Assembly (NCBI RefSeq): GCF_002878395.1
Contig: NC_061115.1
Coordinates: forward strand, 150,885,034 to 150,949,033
Length of the DNA stretch: 64,000 nt
Source of the DNA: Capsicum annuum
Taxonomy: Eukaryota > Streptophyta > Magnoliopsida > Solanales > Solanaceae
Reading direction: 5' to 3'
The notes beneath the pieces were generated by a model, which was given only the letters and a program-made list of their open reading frames with translations, was not told the origin of the DNA and ran no database searches. The position numbers were made by a program, and so were the translations under genes. Position 1 is the stretch's first letter. Every line of letters begins with the position of its first letter. Below, one piece after another: positions 37,196 to 49,600 of the stretch.

Positions 37196-37834
37196 TTTAC
37201 ATCATGCACCCCTATAATAGCCACCCTCAACTTAGGCCATTTGCCTAAGTCAAGGTGCACAGTGTCTAAGAAGGACTAGGGCTAAAATAAGTTGATTATG
37301 ATATAAATGGGATGGTGATAGGAACATTTAATAAAATAGGCTATTTAGGCTCAAAATAGGGTTCAAGGGGTATTATGCATATAGGGAAGGTCATTTAGGC
37401 TAAAAGTTTGCTAATATCAAATTGGCCTATGAGCCTTTACTAACCCCTATCCTTCAAACTATGTAAGACTAATCGGACAAGTTTTGGATTTAACATATAA
37501 AGAGAACTAAGTAAGATCTCACACACACATGGCATACAAGTTTATCACAAGTTACTACTTTTCCAGTTCATGGAATTGTTTAGCAATGATTATCAAGTCA
37601 CTAGAACTAATAACATAAGAAGATGCACAATGTTCAAAATTAGAGGTAAATCACACAGTTAAACAATCAGATCACTTGAGAGGTGTTCACAAAATAAAGA
37701 AACCATGTAAACTGCCTCAGGTACTTGTGTTTCTCCTAGTTAACTATAAAATATTATAACAACAAATCACCCAACACCCTCAACTTAAAATCTAAGAAAA
37801 ACTGAACTAAGGGTTTAGGTATACCTAGAGTAGA
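37196..37834 (-). other. Spacer downstream of ORF2
   Basis: AT-rich sequence with no recognisable feature, between the ORF2 stop at 37835 and the small basic ORF. It is probably the 3' untranslated part of the ORF2 transcript. Confidence 0.5.
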
Positions 37835-38590
37835 TCAAGCACGGGGACCATGAGGCTCGGACCTTGCTGCTGCATCCTCAGCTACCTTATCTTCATAGGG
37901 AACCTCCTTCTGTTCTAACACATCTAGCCTAGCAATTTTTAGAGGCCTACTAGTTGACGCACTTTCGAATCTCGCTCCTAGGGCCTCCTCCCATTTCTTA
38001 TGGTTAGATCGGGGCTCAATCATTGCCTTTTTCATCCTTATTTCTCTCTCTATTCTCTACTTTTCATTTTTTAGCACTATCAGGCCTTTCTCTTTCACCC
38101 TTACCTTTCTTCTGGTCCTTGTTCATTTTTTGCTTCATTGGTTCCCCCGTGATATCAAGAATTAGGATTTCATCCTCAAACTCATCAATAATCAGATATT
38201 ACGATACCATAAGTTGGTGCAGCTGTAATACTCCAACATCCACCTTTACCTTGTCCAAGGCTGATCTAAATTGTACAAGGTTTTAACCTTGTATTAAAAT
38301 AATTTTCTAAATCATCAATCCGACCGGGCAAGGCTCAAAGGGGCTCAAGTATAACCTTAATCCTAGTATCTACCGCAGAGATAAATTTCTTGGCAAAAAG
38401 TTGAAGATAAGCCTCACACCACTTGGATTGTTTTGCAACTCTCATGAAATTCATTGGGTTGAAGGAAAATTCTATGGTAAACACAACAACTGAATGATTT
38501 GTTTCATTTCTAGGCACTGAATCTGCTAGTGCTAAGGATTTTGGTGGTGCAGCTTCATAATCCTGCGTCTTTAAATTTGGTGCTAAGTTG
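37835..38590 (-). pseudogene. ORF2 (plant transposon protein-like), C-terminal part
   Basis: Continuing from the TSD of the solo LTR, this part reads SLALADSVPRNETNHS and MNFMRVAKQSKWCEAYLQLF, then RIDDLENYFNTRL, which suggests a coiled coil. A charged Lys/Glu-rich stretch and the tail KKAMIEPRSNHKKWEEALGA...PHGPRA end at 37835. Stops and frameshifts interrupt it, for instance near 38335 and 38280. Together with 40090-41365 it forms one protein gene split by the solo LTR. The function of this family is unknown to me; it is widespread in plant non-autonomous Ty3/Gypsy elements. Confidence 0.6.
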
Positions 38591-39078
38591 GTATCTGATG
38601 ATAGGCGAAATTACGCGCCTATATCAATATATTTTGCCCATATTTTAGCCTAGTTTCGAGAACTAATTATCTATTTCGTACACTTTTAGTCCTTTTTCCT
38701 GTAAATGAGCTAACAAATGTGATTAGGAAAGTTTCAGGTATAAATGATGCAAAATACAGCAATTTATGGCTTACTTGACGCAAAAGAAAGCTCACAAACG
38801 AGATGGAAAGGAGCTGGACGCATAAAGGACTAAATCTGCTGCATGGAAAATCTGTCCCGGGCTAAAACAGCATTTCTGAAGACTTTGGGACTTACAGACA
38901 CAAAGCTGGATTTTTGCCATAATACATTAACCTAGTGCAATTAGGTTATGTGTTTCATCATTCTATTTGGATTATAATTTTGTAACCTTACCCTAGTACA
39001 ATTGGGTCAAGGATTTCATTAGTATATTAGGATTTGGTTATTTATTTTATTAGTTTAGTAGGAGTAGGATAGGAGTAT

Positions 39079-39086
39079 TATAAATA
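39079..39086 (+). promoter_or_regulatory. TATA box of the solo LTR in ORF2
   Basis: TATAAATA lies about 480 bp from the LTR start, after an AT-rich stretch with two 'ccctagta-caattgggt'-like and 'cctagtgcaattaggt'-like segments (38930-39010). Confidence 0.55.
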
Positions 39087-39469
39087 CCCTATCATGTTAG
39101 AGATTTTCAAAGGGGGGAGGAGACATTCTGACAATTCATTCATCTCCTTACAATTAAGACATCTTCCTACAACCCATTCTCAATTCTTCATTCTTCTACT
39201 CTTAAATTCCACAACAAGAGAATCGTTACTTGCTACGGAATCACTAAAACCACACGCCAAACACCTACTATTCACGCCATCCACCATGCAAAACGTGATA
39301 TCCTTCGCATTCATGGGTAACTAAATCTCTTAGTTGGGGTTATGGAAGCCGAATGAGTTACTATCTATAGCTATGAGTTTGTGAGTTCAAGACAAGTATA
39401 TTGCTTATATCATTATTCTCTTCATCTTAAATCTACATTCTTTGCGGTTCAAACACAAGAACACGCCAT

Positions 39470-39605
39470 TCTAACATCTAACCTGTTCGAGAGAAAGGTT
39501 ATTTGTCTAGAAAAGAAGACGCATAGACCAACGCCAGTCTAACATCTGACTTGTTCGAGAGAAAAGTTATTTGTCTGGAAAAGAGATAATGTCAAGGTAG
39601 TAGGA
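39470..39605 (+). repeat. 68-bp tandem duplication in the solo LTR
   Basis: TCTAACATCT...TGTTCGAGAGAAA.GTTATTTGTCT.GAAAAGA occurs at 39470 and again at 39538. The two copies differ by a few substitutions, so the duplication is not recent. Confidence 0.8.
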
Positions 39606-40089
39606 CACCCTTTCCTATTAAAAAGCTAGTGCCGTACCTGGACTAACTTCTTGGAGAATTCGTACCGTTAGTCACGCTTTAAGCTCGAGAGAGTTAAAGT
39701 GAAATAGTCCTTGTTTAGGTCGAGAGACGCTTGGATTTACCATCGACTACAATTCTCTATAAGCAATTACATGTCAAGACTCTACACACTCATAGCCAAT
39801 AGAGACGTATACCTCAGAAGGTGGACATAACCCCAACGCCTCAATTCTCATTGTTTACAACACACGTGACAATCTCTCTTTATTTTGCTATTTTCAGTTC
39901 TTACATTCTTGTTTTGGTTACATACTACAATCCCCCCTTTCCTACGAGACTTGCACTAAAAGTCTAGTAATTTCTCTTGCTTGTTGGCCAAGCTATTCTC
40001 TGTGGGATCGATACCCAACCCAGGTTGGGTTCTATATTTGCTAACGACCGCTTTACACTCCCACGAGAGCTGTAGATTGAGCGTTATCA

Positions 40090-41365
40090 GTATCCATAAC
40101 TGGTGGATCTATTTTAACCCTATCTCCTCTATCAAGTGTCAGCCTCTTTTGATTTTCATCATATCGGATGGGGTTGTGGGTCTTCTTGGTAGGCAATTCA
40201 TTGTCTATCCCAAAAACCTCAGGTACATTGGCTTCCTTACACAACCTCGTAATTAGACAAAGAAAAGGATATGTCGTGTCGGGCATTGAGACCCAAATTT
40301 TCATCTCCTCAATAATGATCTCTTTGAAGTTCAATTTGAGTATAGCCATAAGACTTGTGACCAGTATTGCTCTATCGTCTCCAAGGATGTTATCTCCCTT
40401 GGTAGGCATCAAATGGGTGCGTACTACACCCTACCAAACCCTTACCTCTTTAGTTAGGGAGGCCTTGAAAATTCTTTTATTCAGGTTGGTCAGTCATACA
40501 GGTTTTCCTTTATCTATGAGGGTGGCTAACCAAGACCATTTATTTGCATGATGCTTCAACCGAGCGTAAAATATAGGTGAAATATCCTGAGTAGTGAATT
40601 CGGGGCCATGAAGAAATCTGTTGATTATTGTTTTCTGAGAGATCCACCATCACACCACATACTGGAACTCTTTCAAACACGGGTTGATCTTCTCATTTCT
40701 CTCCTTCTCTGAACATGTTCACCAATCGAGCCTGATAGTTAGCATACAACTCCTGGACTAGTGTAGGGTAAAGTGAGCTTCCTCCTTTCACCAATCATGG
40801 TCTTAAAATTTCTACTCCACTTCAGGATATTTACTCAACCTGGTAGTGATGATCTTATTTTCTTCAAATATTGTCCTTTTAATGGTCCTTCTTTTAGTTC
40901 TGAAAAGATCATCTTAGAAGATTTTTTATTCTTTGGGAATTTCCCACCTAGCACTGTCTCGGATCTAGGGGTTCTTGCATTTAACCAGAGTTCCATGAAT
41001 CGAAGATTCTTTATCACATGTTGCTCAGCAAAAGGGTACTCAAATTATGGTACCTTAGATTTAGGTTGCTCAAAATTAGCATGCTTGGACTCAGGCTCCT
41101 CAGACTCAGAATACATAGACTCAAGCTGCTCAGAAGTCATCTGCTCAAAAGTTGTACTGTCAGGTGGTGTTGTTGTATCAGTATCACTTTCTTCACTCTC
41201 CTCCAACATAACTAGTGGATGTGGAAAAGGATTTTTTGGGCTTTTCTTTTTCCTTTATTTCCCGAGCAGTGGATCCTCTTTCTCATAATCGGATTCCTTA
41301 TAGAAAAGTCTTTGAGGTACATTCCCCTTCTTTGTATATTTGTGGCTCTTTTGTTTGGGTGCCAT
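40090..41365 (-). pseudogene. ORF2 (plant transposon protein-like), N-terminal and central part
   Basis: On the minus strand it starts MAPKQKSHKYTKKGN at 41365 and continues with an acidic Ser/Glu-rich region (LEESEESDTDTTTPP, near 41190-41210). A central domain lies at about 40053-40600: FYARLKHHANKWSWL, then MPTKGDNILGDDRAILVTSL, and PFLCLITRLCKEANVPEV. This pattern (LLPT..DN.L..DRA, then PFP.LI..LC..AGVP) is what I know as the 'putative plant transposon protein' domain, which I believe is Pfam PF20167. Several stops are present (for example after DPLLGK and near 41020). The last 119-codon open block runs into the solo LTR, which split the gene. On the opposite strand, 40773-41288 is open but has no known motif and is treated as a shadow. 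Confidence 0.7.
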
Positions 41366-42407
41366 TATAATACCTATAGCTAAAGAAAGCACTCATTTAG
41401 CACTCATGATCATTCAATTCAAGAAGTTCAGCCATTATAATTCCACATCCCTCAAAAGAGGTTCATAATTGTATTAGATCAAGGTTGTGATGACATAGTG
41501 TGATAAGCCATCACATTCGTAATAAATTATCAAACACATCTCTAGCTCAGAATACAATTTCCAGCTCAGTTTTAATCATGATTATCAATCCACTTTATTC
41601 AAAGAATCATATGGAGTTGTGTTTTTGAGCTAAGCCCTAGGTTTTCACCCATAACGCCGCACGGTAAACCCTAGTTTCTATTTTTCACACAATAGCAAGT
41701 TAAGCTTGCCACAATATTTTTAAGACTAAGATTAACATCAGTTGCATTACTTACCTAATTACGAGGAGAGTTGAGTTATGATCATACCTGATAAGCAACT
41801 TTAACTTGGTTAAACGAGTGACAGGAAGTAGCAAATGAAAGAAGAGTTCCTGATCTTGATTTCAAACCCACACCCACAAGGAAGGATATTTTTGTTTTTT
41901 TACTTAGGAAATAATTTTGAAAAGATTAAGAAAATAAAATAAATATGGAAGGAAAGAAAACTTAAAGAAAAGAATGAAGATACGCGGGAAGCTGAAAGGT
42001 TTTGACTATGGGTCGGGTTGAATTTTTAGTATTAGGGCCCAAAATTACCTGACGGCTTATCAAATGTCTGATAAGTCATCGCAGATGTCATCAACCTTTG
42101 GAAGAGTATTGCCTTCTTTTGGATTTTCTGACAACATACCTGATGGCTTATTAGAATTGTGATAGCTTATCACATCTGTCGTCAGGGTCACTTGGCTGAC
42201 TACATCAATTTTTACCTAGACCCCTGCATACCTCTTTAGTTCATTATGCTTTCTATCTAAATAAATCAAAACAACTTACATTTGAACATAAAAATTTTGG
42301 GCTGTTTCCCAATAGCACCTGATTTAATGTCGCGGCACGACTAAGTTATCTTGACTACTCATCTACTTTTTATGTGTCATGGATGAATGTATTTTGAATC
42401 TTGCTTC
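41366..42407 (-). promoter_or_regulatory. Promoter-like spacer between gag-protease and ORF2
   Basis: Directly after the protease stop comes a block (about 42300-42345) containing GTGCCGCGACATTAAATC and GCTATTGGGAAACAGCCC. It resembles a block commonly seen after gag-protease or pol in plant Athila/Tat elements. Next, 42040-42200 repeats the word found in this element's LTR U3, GATAAG(C/T)(C/T)(A/G)TCAGG, at least four times. An A/T- and C/T-rich leader then runs to the ORF2 start. I infer a separate promoter for ORF2; sequence alone cannot prove it. Confidence 0.5.
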
Positions 42408-44792
42408 TTAGTCATTGAACCTCAACTTCAGCTCAGGCAGCTCCATGTCCACTTCCACTCTCCAAGTCACAAGGAATGGTCTACCCAAAATGATGGGTAC
42501 TTCGAAGTCCAACTCACAGTCTAGGACTACGAAATCAAAAAGAAGTATAAAGTCGGCTACCTTTACCAATACATCATTTTATATTCCTAACTACTATTTT
42601 ATAGACTTATCTGCCATCACCAACCGCATGTTTGTCGGGGGAGGATCCCCCAAACCCTGATTTTTATACATGGCTAGCATCATCAGATTTAGGCTCGCCC
42701 CCAGATCACATAGGGCCTTAGTAAAATTGAGAGACCCGATTGTACATGGAATAGTGAATGCTCTTCGGTCTACTTTCTTCTGCACCTAGGACTTCATGGA
42801 AATAGCATTACAATGAAGGAGATTATCCTTCGGTTTGTAGCTCACCGCTCTTTTCTTCATCACAAGGTCCTTCATTAATTTAGCAGACCCTGGCATTTGA
42901 TCGACTGCCTCAACCAGAGGCACATTTATTGTTAACTACTTCAACATTGCCATGAATTTACTAAATTTCATGTCAACCTTCATCTTAAATATTTGATGAA
43001 AGGAAGTTGGTGGTCTTGGGAGAGTTTTCACCACTACTTCCTTTTCCTTGTCCTTCCCTTTTTCCAACTCATCAACCTGCTAATAATTACAAGGGATATC
43101 AATGCCATCCATCTTTTTAGACTCAACTAGATGATCTTTTTCAAGCTTACCATCTACTTCAATCACATCTTCAACTCCACCTTTGACCACAGAAGGGACA
43201 AGTAATTTCTTACTAATTCTAGTGGTAATCACCATACATGAGCCATCATTTTTCATATTTTATGTTGTATCACTAGGTAACGTACCAATCTTCCTCTGTT
43301 TTAGTACTATGGAGAGTTGGCTCATTTAATGTTCCAACTATTTAATCAAAGTGGAGTGCTAGTTTACCAACTGACTCATAGAGGACAGATCGGTCTTCAT
43401 GGTAGTCACCCCTAAGTTTGTACCCTCCACTCCCTTTAAAATTTAGCAATCATGTCCTCTATGGACATCTTTTCAGAAATTGTTGTAGCAGTCTCATGAT
43501 TTCAATGAGGGACATATAACCAACTCTTATCATTATTGCTCCTCAAATTTCCTTGCTCCTCGTTCTTATATCCAGCTTTGTCATAGTAAGTAAAACCTTG
43601 ATTTCCTTAGATATTGCCTTAGAAACCCCCCTAATCAATTACATAGTTTTTCTCTTCTTCTGAGTCGGACTCCACTTTCCCCTACAATCCCACAACCTTT
43701 ACTTTCTAAGTTTTTCCTAATAGTAAATTCTTGGTTAAAAAGTCCATCTGCATTTTTAGGTCATCCATGTCTTGATCACGCTCCTCGTATCTTCTGTATT
43801 ATTCTGTAGTCATACTAACAAAAATAGTGGTGCTTGCTACCATAGAATCTCTGGTATGCCATGCCGGACTCTGTTTGTTCATTCTCTCTAGCATTTCTGA
43901 AACCTCTGGAATGTAAGATAAACAAACAAACCGCTAGCAGCATTATCTACAATCAGTTTTTTCACAGAGTTAATAGCCCTGTACAAATTCTCTATCAAGT
44001 GTATGTCTATAATGTTGTGGTCGGAATACTGCATCAGCTTCTTTTTGAATCTCTCCTAGGTTTCATGCAAGGCTTCAGTCAGGAGCTATCAAAATTTACC
44101 AATTTTATCCCTTAATTGTACCCTCCTAGAAGGTGGAAAGAACCTTTATAGGAAAGCTCCTTCAACTACCTCCAATTAGTTATAGAATTGGGTGTCAGCT
44201 CATTAAGCCACAATGTTGCCTTCCCAAGCAGAGACAACGAAAACAATCTCAAATGGATATCATTCTGATCCACTAGTGGGTTATCAAAATATTTACAAAT
44301 GGTGATAAAGTTCACCAGATGCTAGTTCAAATCATCCCCAGGAAGGCCACCAAATAATCTTTTCAGATGAAGGAGTTGAATCATAGTACTCGTAATGTTG
44401 AATTTCTCCCCAGGTGCTAATAATGGAGGAATAATTGCACCCATTGCACCTTCTCCATCCATTCCATCATCATCGTCATTGAGGTCATACTGGATTGGCT
44501 AGTGATCGTACCTTTCTTTGAACGGATGGTTCCTATTAGCATTATACTGTACAGTTGCACCTATTTGCTCTGGACGCCTTGGGTTACGAGGGTTTAGCAA
44601 CTCCTCATCTCTTAAGTCTTTATCCTCATGCTTTGGATGTTGTACTTGTTGACTATCATTCTGCATATTTATCTAAGCTCTAGCTAAAATTGCTAACCTG
44701 TCAGCCTCCTGCTGTGCTGCCATTCTGTCATTTAGTTGCGGTTTCGGATTAAATGGTACTAATTGTTCTCCAAAACTTCTGGTTCTTGGCAT
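42408..44792 (-). pseudogene. Gag-protease remnant of the Athila/Tat-like element
   Basis: Gag starts MPRTRSFGEQLVPFNPKP at 44792. The capsid-like retrotransposon gag domain is recognisable at about 44000-44290: LRLFSLSLLGKATLWLNEL, then the ERFKKKLMQYSDHN stretch. The spacing and wording fit Athila/Tat gag rather than chromovirus gag. The aspartic protease lies at 42410-42785 (AFTIPCTIGSLNFTKA, ALCDLGASLNLM, PIILGRPFLVTWRVEVDMEL), and its active-site Asp in CDLGAS is kept. The reading frame ends RFND at 42408. Numerous stops and frameshifts, especially between about 43000 and 43900, make it non-functional. No reverse transcriptase follows, as expected for a gag-protease-only derivative. Confidence 0.82.
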
Positions 44793-44898
44793 ACAGCACA
44801 AAAGTCTTGCTGCAAAAAAACATCAACAAATACACTTAAAACTAGGAAACTTGACTAACGGTCAATTACCACACACAAACTTCAATGTACAACCATAT

Positions 44899-44916
44899 TC
44901 CCTAGCAATGGTGCCA
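44899..44916 (-). other. Primer-binding site, tRNA-Asp type
   Basis: On the minus strand it reads TGGCACCATTGCTAGGGA, a mutated TGGCGCCGTTGCCGGGGA, the site typical of Athila/Tat elements. It lies 4 bp from the LTR end and differs in kind from the tRNA-iMet sites of every other element in the window. Confidence 0.85.
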
Positions 44917-44920
44917 TTTT

Positions 44921-46557
44921 CTACAACGCTGAAACTACGCCTCTTTTACGAGAATGTAAGCAATCATTGTCAATATATAACCCGACTAGGTTGGGATCGA
45001 ATTTCAAAGGGAATATGGTGTGAATTTAAGTTATTTGTGGATTAATGAACTGATAGTTACCATTTTCCTGGGAATGGGTGTTTTTCGAAATATAGCAAAT
45101 AATTACTTCTCAATTCAGTGTTTGAAATCATTATGATAAGGGAAACCAATGTTATGTTCACTATGGGTGTTGGGATTTGATAGACGCTAGCAATGGTTTA
45201 AGATTCCTGTGGTAGTTAGGAACACTATCCTTGTCGAAGTTATGTCTGAATTTTTCGCAACATATTTAGACATTAAGCACATAATTCTTTAGAACTTAGG
45301 GAATATATATTTCATAAAAGGATGTTATCTCAAGTTAATTAATCTTGTTACAGCATTAATTATTAAATGTAAGTTTGATTCTTCCAAGTCCCTGTTGATA
45401 ATTCGCTTCTTACTAGGGTTGCTTTCTTATCTCAAGCAAATAACTAGAAAGCAAGGCCTATATTTTTCTAACAACAGTCAGAATATAAAATAATGGAATT
45501 AACAAAAATTTTCTATCACCGTTAGAATCTTGAACACTTAGTTCCATTACAAACCAAAACCCATAGATTCCACAACTAGGGTTAAGGGAATTTAGCTACT
45601 CATAATATAATAAGAAAAATAACAAGCTGAATTCATAATTTGATAGATAACTTATAGCAAAATAAATAGCAACAAGTATTTATCAAATTTAATCACAGTA
45701 GAAAATCCCCAAAAAAAGTAATAACAATTTCTCCAAAAGTAAACTGTAATATTACAAAGAAAACTTGATGAAAATGTGAAGTTCCAGATCCACAGAAAAA
45801 CCATAAATTATGCCTTAAATACTTCGGTCTAATTATGGAAACAAATCACATATTATAGATCTTTTGTCGCACAGGTGACGACGAAGTGTGATACCTCTTC
45901 AGAAGTCTGGTGACTTGTCCAAAATGTCATCAGCTTCTTCTCCAAGTTTGTTGATTTCTTCCTTAGGCTGACGATAATACTATGATGGCTTATGAGGAGT
46001 CTAGTGAATTATCAGAATTGTCATTAGGTCCTCTTCAACTTTTATGATTTCTACCTTGGGATGATGGCAGTCCTGATGGCTTATGAGATACCTGACAGAT
46101 ACTAGGGAATGTCGTCACTCTTCAGCTCCCACTGCCTCACACATCTACAGCTGACATTGATTCTTATAACTTGTTACAAAGTTGAAAACTTATCAGAATG
46201 GTCGTTGCTTCTTTACTTCAAGTCCCATTCACTACCAAAGCCTAACGACAAGCCAAACGGCTTATCACAGGTCATCATTACTTCTTACAGCTGAATCCCA
46301 TTCTCTATCTAACGTTGACGGTAACTCTAATAGCTTTTTAAAATGCTGACGACTTATCAGATAAGTCATCAACTTTACTTCCCTCTCTACTTGCTCAGAA
46401 ATTAAATTTTTTTCTTCTATTACTGTTGGTTCTCCTATATTTTGACTTTTTCTGTAATACCAAAGAGAAAATAATCAAAAATGACAAAATTTTCTTAAGA
46501 CTTTGCAGTTATTCTCAGTTAAAAACCTCAAATGTGTTAGAATCTCCTCACAAATCA
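44921..46557 (-). repeat. 5' LTR of the Athila/Tat-like element
   Basis: It is 1.64 kb and the inner end is mutated (CTACAACGCT where the partner has TGATAACGCT). The outer end is CACAAATCA, followed by TSD CTTAG. The U3 word array is at 45880-46380. Plus-strand open stretches at 46109-46294 and 46426-46617 are LTR sequence, not genes. Confidence 0.88.
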
Positions 46558-46642
46558 CTTAGTACCATGTTCAAAAATGGAATCCTGAACATGAGGCTGA
46601 TACCAAGTTATAACTGAAATGTAGACATGAAAACTTAAAAGC

Positions 46643-49600
46643 TTAAGGATAACTGTTACCTTGAGCTTGATCTGAGTCAGCAGAGAAGCGGTGAGGGTAC
46701 TCGGTATGCATGTCTTCTTCTGCTTCCCAAGTAGCTCCATTAATAGATTGATTTCTCCAAATAACTTTAACTAGATGGACTTTTTTGTTCCTTAGTCTAC
46801 GAGTCTGTTAGTATAGAATTTTGACTAGAATCTTCTCGTAAGAGAGGCCGTTCTTAATATCTATTCTCTAAATAGGGACTACAACTGCTGGGTCACCTAT
46901 ACACTTCTTTATCAAAGAGATATAGAAGACTGGAAGAACGAGGCTAGATCTTAAGGAAATTCAAGCTCATAAGCTACCTTGCCAAAGCAACTAAGAATTT
47001 TGAAGGGATCAAAATATTGGGGACTGAGATTTCACTTCTTGCCGATCCTCTTTACTCCATTCATGGGAGAGATCTTTAGATAGACATAGTTACCAACCTC
47101 AAATTTGAGATCTTTTCTGCATACATCTACATAAGACTTCTGTCGGCTCTGAGTATCTCAGAGTCTTTCTCTGATAAAATGACTTTCTCTAAGGCATTGA
47201 ATACCAAGTCACGCCCTATAACTGAGGCATCACTATATTTGAACCAACCTACTCGAGTTCTGGATCTTCTGCCATAGAGATCTTTGAATGAAGCCATCTT
47301 AATACTCGAATGATAGTTATTTTTCTATGAAAACTAAATCAAAGGCAAGTGTTCATCCCAACTACCCTTAAAAGAAATTGGACACAACTTTAACATATCT
47401 TATAGGGTCTTAATGTTCCTTTCTACTTGATTATACGTATGAGGATGAAAGATTGTACTGAGATGAACATGGTTACCAAGACTCTTTTGGAATGCTTTCT
47501 AGAAATAAGAGGTGAACTGGGTACCTCTATCTAAAATAATGGATAATGGAATACCATGTGATATAACCAACTCCCTTATGTAGAGTTTGGTCTAATCCTC
47601 GGCTGAATAAGAGGTATGAATTCGAATAAAATGGGCTAATTTTGTAATTCTGTCTAAAATAACCCAAACTGAATCATGCTAGAAATGAGTACGAGGCAAA
47701 CCCTTCACAAAGTTTATGTTCACTCTTCCCAATTCCAAGAAGGACTATTGAACTCCTACATGGACCCACTAGGATTTTTATGATGTATCTTAACCTACTG
47801 ACATGTAGAGCACTTAGCCACAAACTCCGTAGTATCTCTCTTCATCCTAATCCACCAATAGATCTTCCTCAAGTTGCAATATATCTTTGTCACCCCTGGA
47901 TGAATAGAGTAGCGTACACCATGTGCTTCAGCAAGAATTTGCTGCCTTAAGTTATCTACAGCTGGAACACAGAGACATCCCTGAAAACACAATACACCAT
48001 ATCCTCCTTAGGAGAAAACCTCTATTTTCTTGTCCTTAACTTACTCTTTTAATTTGACTAAACTGGGGTCTCTATCTTGGTTTTCTTTCACCTCAGAAAC
48101 TAGATATGATCATGAACTACTCTGAACCCATATATCACCCTCCTCTGAATAGACTAACAGAATGCCTAGTCTGGTAAGATGATAGACTTATTATTCTAAC
48201 TTCTTGTTACTATCCTCGACATGAGTAATACTACCCATAGACAGTCTACTGAGAGCGTCGGCCACTATATTAGCCTTGCTCAGATGATACAGGACACTCA
48301 TGTCATAATTATTCAAGAGCTCAACCACCTTCTCTGATGACGATTGAGATCTATCTAAGAAAAGACATACTTAAAGTTCTTATGATCAGTGAACACATCT
48401 ACATGATCTCCATACAAGTAATGCCTTCAAATATTTAAGGAAAAACCATGGCTGATAACATAAGACCATAAGTAGGATAATTCTTCTCATGGGGTTTAAG
48501 TTGTCTGGAAGCGTAGGCTATGACCTTACCATGCTACATGAGATCACAACCCAAACCTACTCTAGATGCATCATAGTACACTACAAACCCATCTAGACCA
48601 TCTAGAAGAGCTAAGACTAGGGTAGAGGTAAGTTGAGTCTTCAAGTCCTGAAAGCTCTTCTCCTAAGGATCTGACCACTAAAACTTAACTTTCTTCTAAG
48701 TCAATCTAGACATAGGGATAAAATAGACGAAAATCCTCAACAAACTATCTATAATAGCTAGCCAAACCCAAGAAGCTACTAATATCTAATGGAGAGACAG
48801 TTCTAGGCCAGTTTCTTACCGCTTTGGTCTTTTGAGGATCTACTCTAATGCCATCACCAAAAATGATATGGCCAAGAAATGCTACTAACCTTAGCAAAAA
48901 TTCACACTTACTAAATTTGGTGAACAACTAATGATTTATGAGAGTCAGAAGTTCAATTCTGAGATGTTCTGCATAATCACGCTTACTACAGGAATAGAAT
49001 AGAATATCATCTATAAAGACTATGATGAACACGTCCACGTACTTCTTGAACACACGGTTCATCAAATCCGTGAAAGCTACTGGGGATTCATAAGACAAAG
49101 GACATGACTAGGAATTTGAATTGACCATACCGGGTATGAAAGGCTATTTTTAGAATGTCACTTTATCTAACTCTAAGCTGATGATAGCCAGATCTGAGGT
49201 TTATCTTAGAGATATAATTGACACTCTAAAGTTTGTCAAAAATGTCATCAATTCTGTGGAGAGAATACTTATTCTTGAACGTAACTTTATTAGTTTGATG
49301 ATAATCAATGCACAATCTGAGAGAACCATCTTTCTTGCACACAAATAAGACTGATGCACCCCATGGGGACACACTAGGTCTTATGAATCCCTTATCTAAG
49401 AGATCCTTCAACTGCTATTTCAGTTCTTTGAGTTCTACAGGTGTCATTTTGTATGGCGAAATATATATAGGTTGATAATTTGGAAGAAGATCTATGCCAA
49501 AGTCTATTTCCATTTTGGGAGGAATTCCTAGAAGATCTTTGGGAAAGACATCTAAATATTCATTCACTACTAGGACTAATTCAAGATTGGGAGTTTTAGA

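Larger units (their letters stand above)
38596..40089 (+). mobile_element. Solo LTR inside ORF2, TSD GTATC
   Basis: This 1.49-kb LTR starts TGATGATAGGCGAAATTAC and ends GATTGAGCGTTATCA. It is flanked by exact GTATC duplications (38591-38595 and 40090-40094). The ending GAGCGTTATCA is shared with the host element's LTR (GAGCGTTATCA on the minus strand), so it belongs to the same broad lineage. A TATA box at 39079-39086 shows plus-strand orientation. The start carries a possible hairpin, ATAGGCG and CGCCTAT around an 8-nt loop (38601-38622). No internal region is attached. Confidence 0.9.
34832..46557 (-). mobile_element. Athila/Tat-like non-autonomous element with gag-protease and ORF2, TSD CTTAG
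   Basis: This 11.7-kb element has direct LTRs at 34832-36471 and 44921-46557 and is flanked by exact CTTAG duplications (34827-34831 and 46558-46562). Its primer-binding site is of the tRNA-Asp type used by Athila/Tat elements, and its gag and protease are of that lineage too. I find no reverse transcriptase, RNase H or integrase. After the protease comes a promoter-like spacer and then a second ORF of the 'putative plant transposon protein' type. It therefore depended on enzymes from other elements. It inserted into the middle chromovirus between the chromodomain and the polypurine tract. A solo LTR (38596-40089) later inserted into ORF2; without it the element would be about 10.2 kb. Confidence 0.88.

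Noticed and set aside
40773..41288. 171-codon plus-strand ORF beginning MSFLLSPIMVLKF
   Set aside because: It lies antisense to the ORF2 remnant, whose minus-strand frame carries recognisable protein text; the Ser/Leu-rich plus-strand reading is a mirror of Glu/Asp/Lys codons.
42594..42785. Protease block as a host aspartic protease gene
   Set aside because: The CDLGAS motif, its place after an Athila/Tat-type gag and the flanking primer-binding site and LTR make it part of the element.
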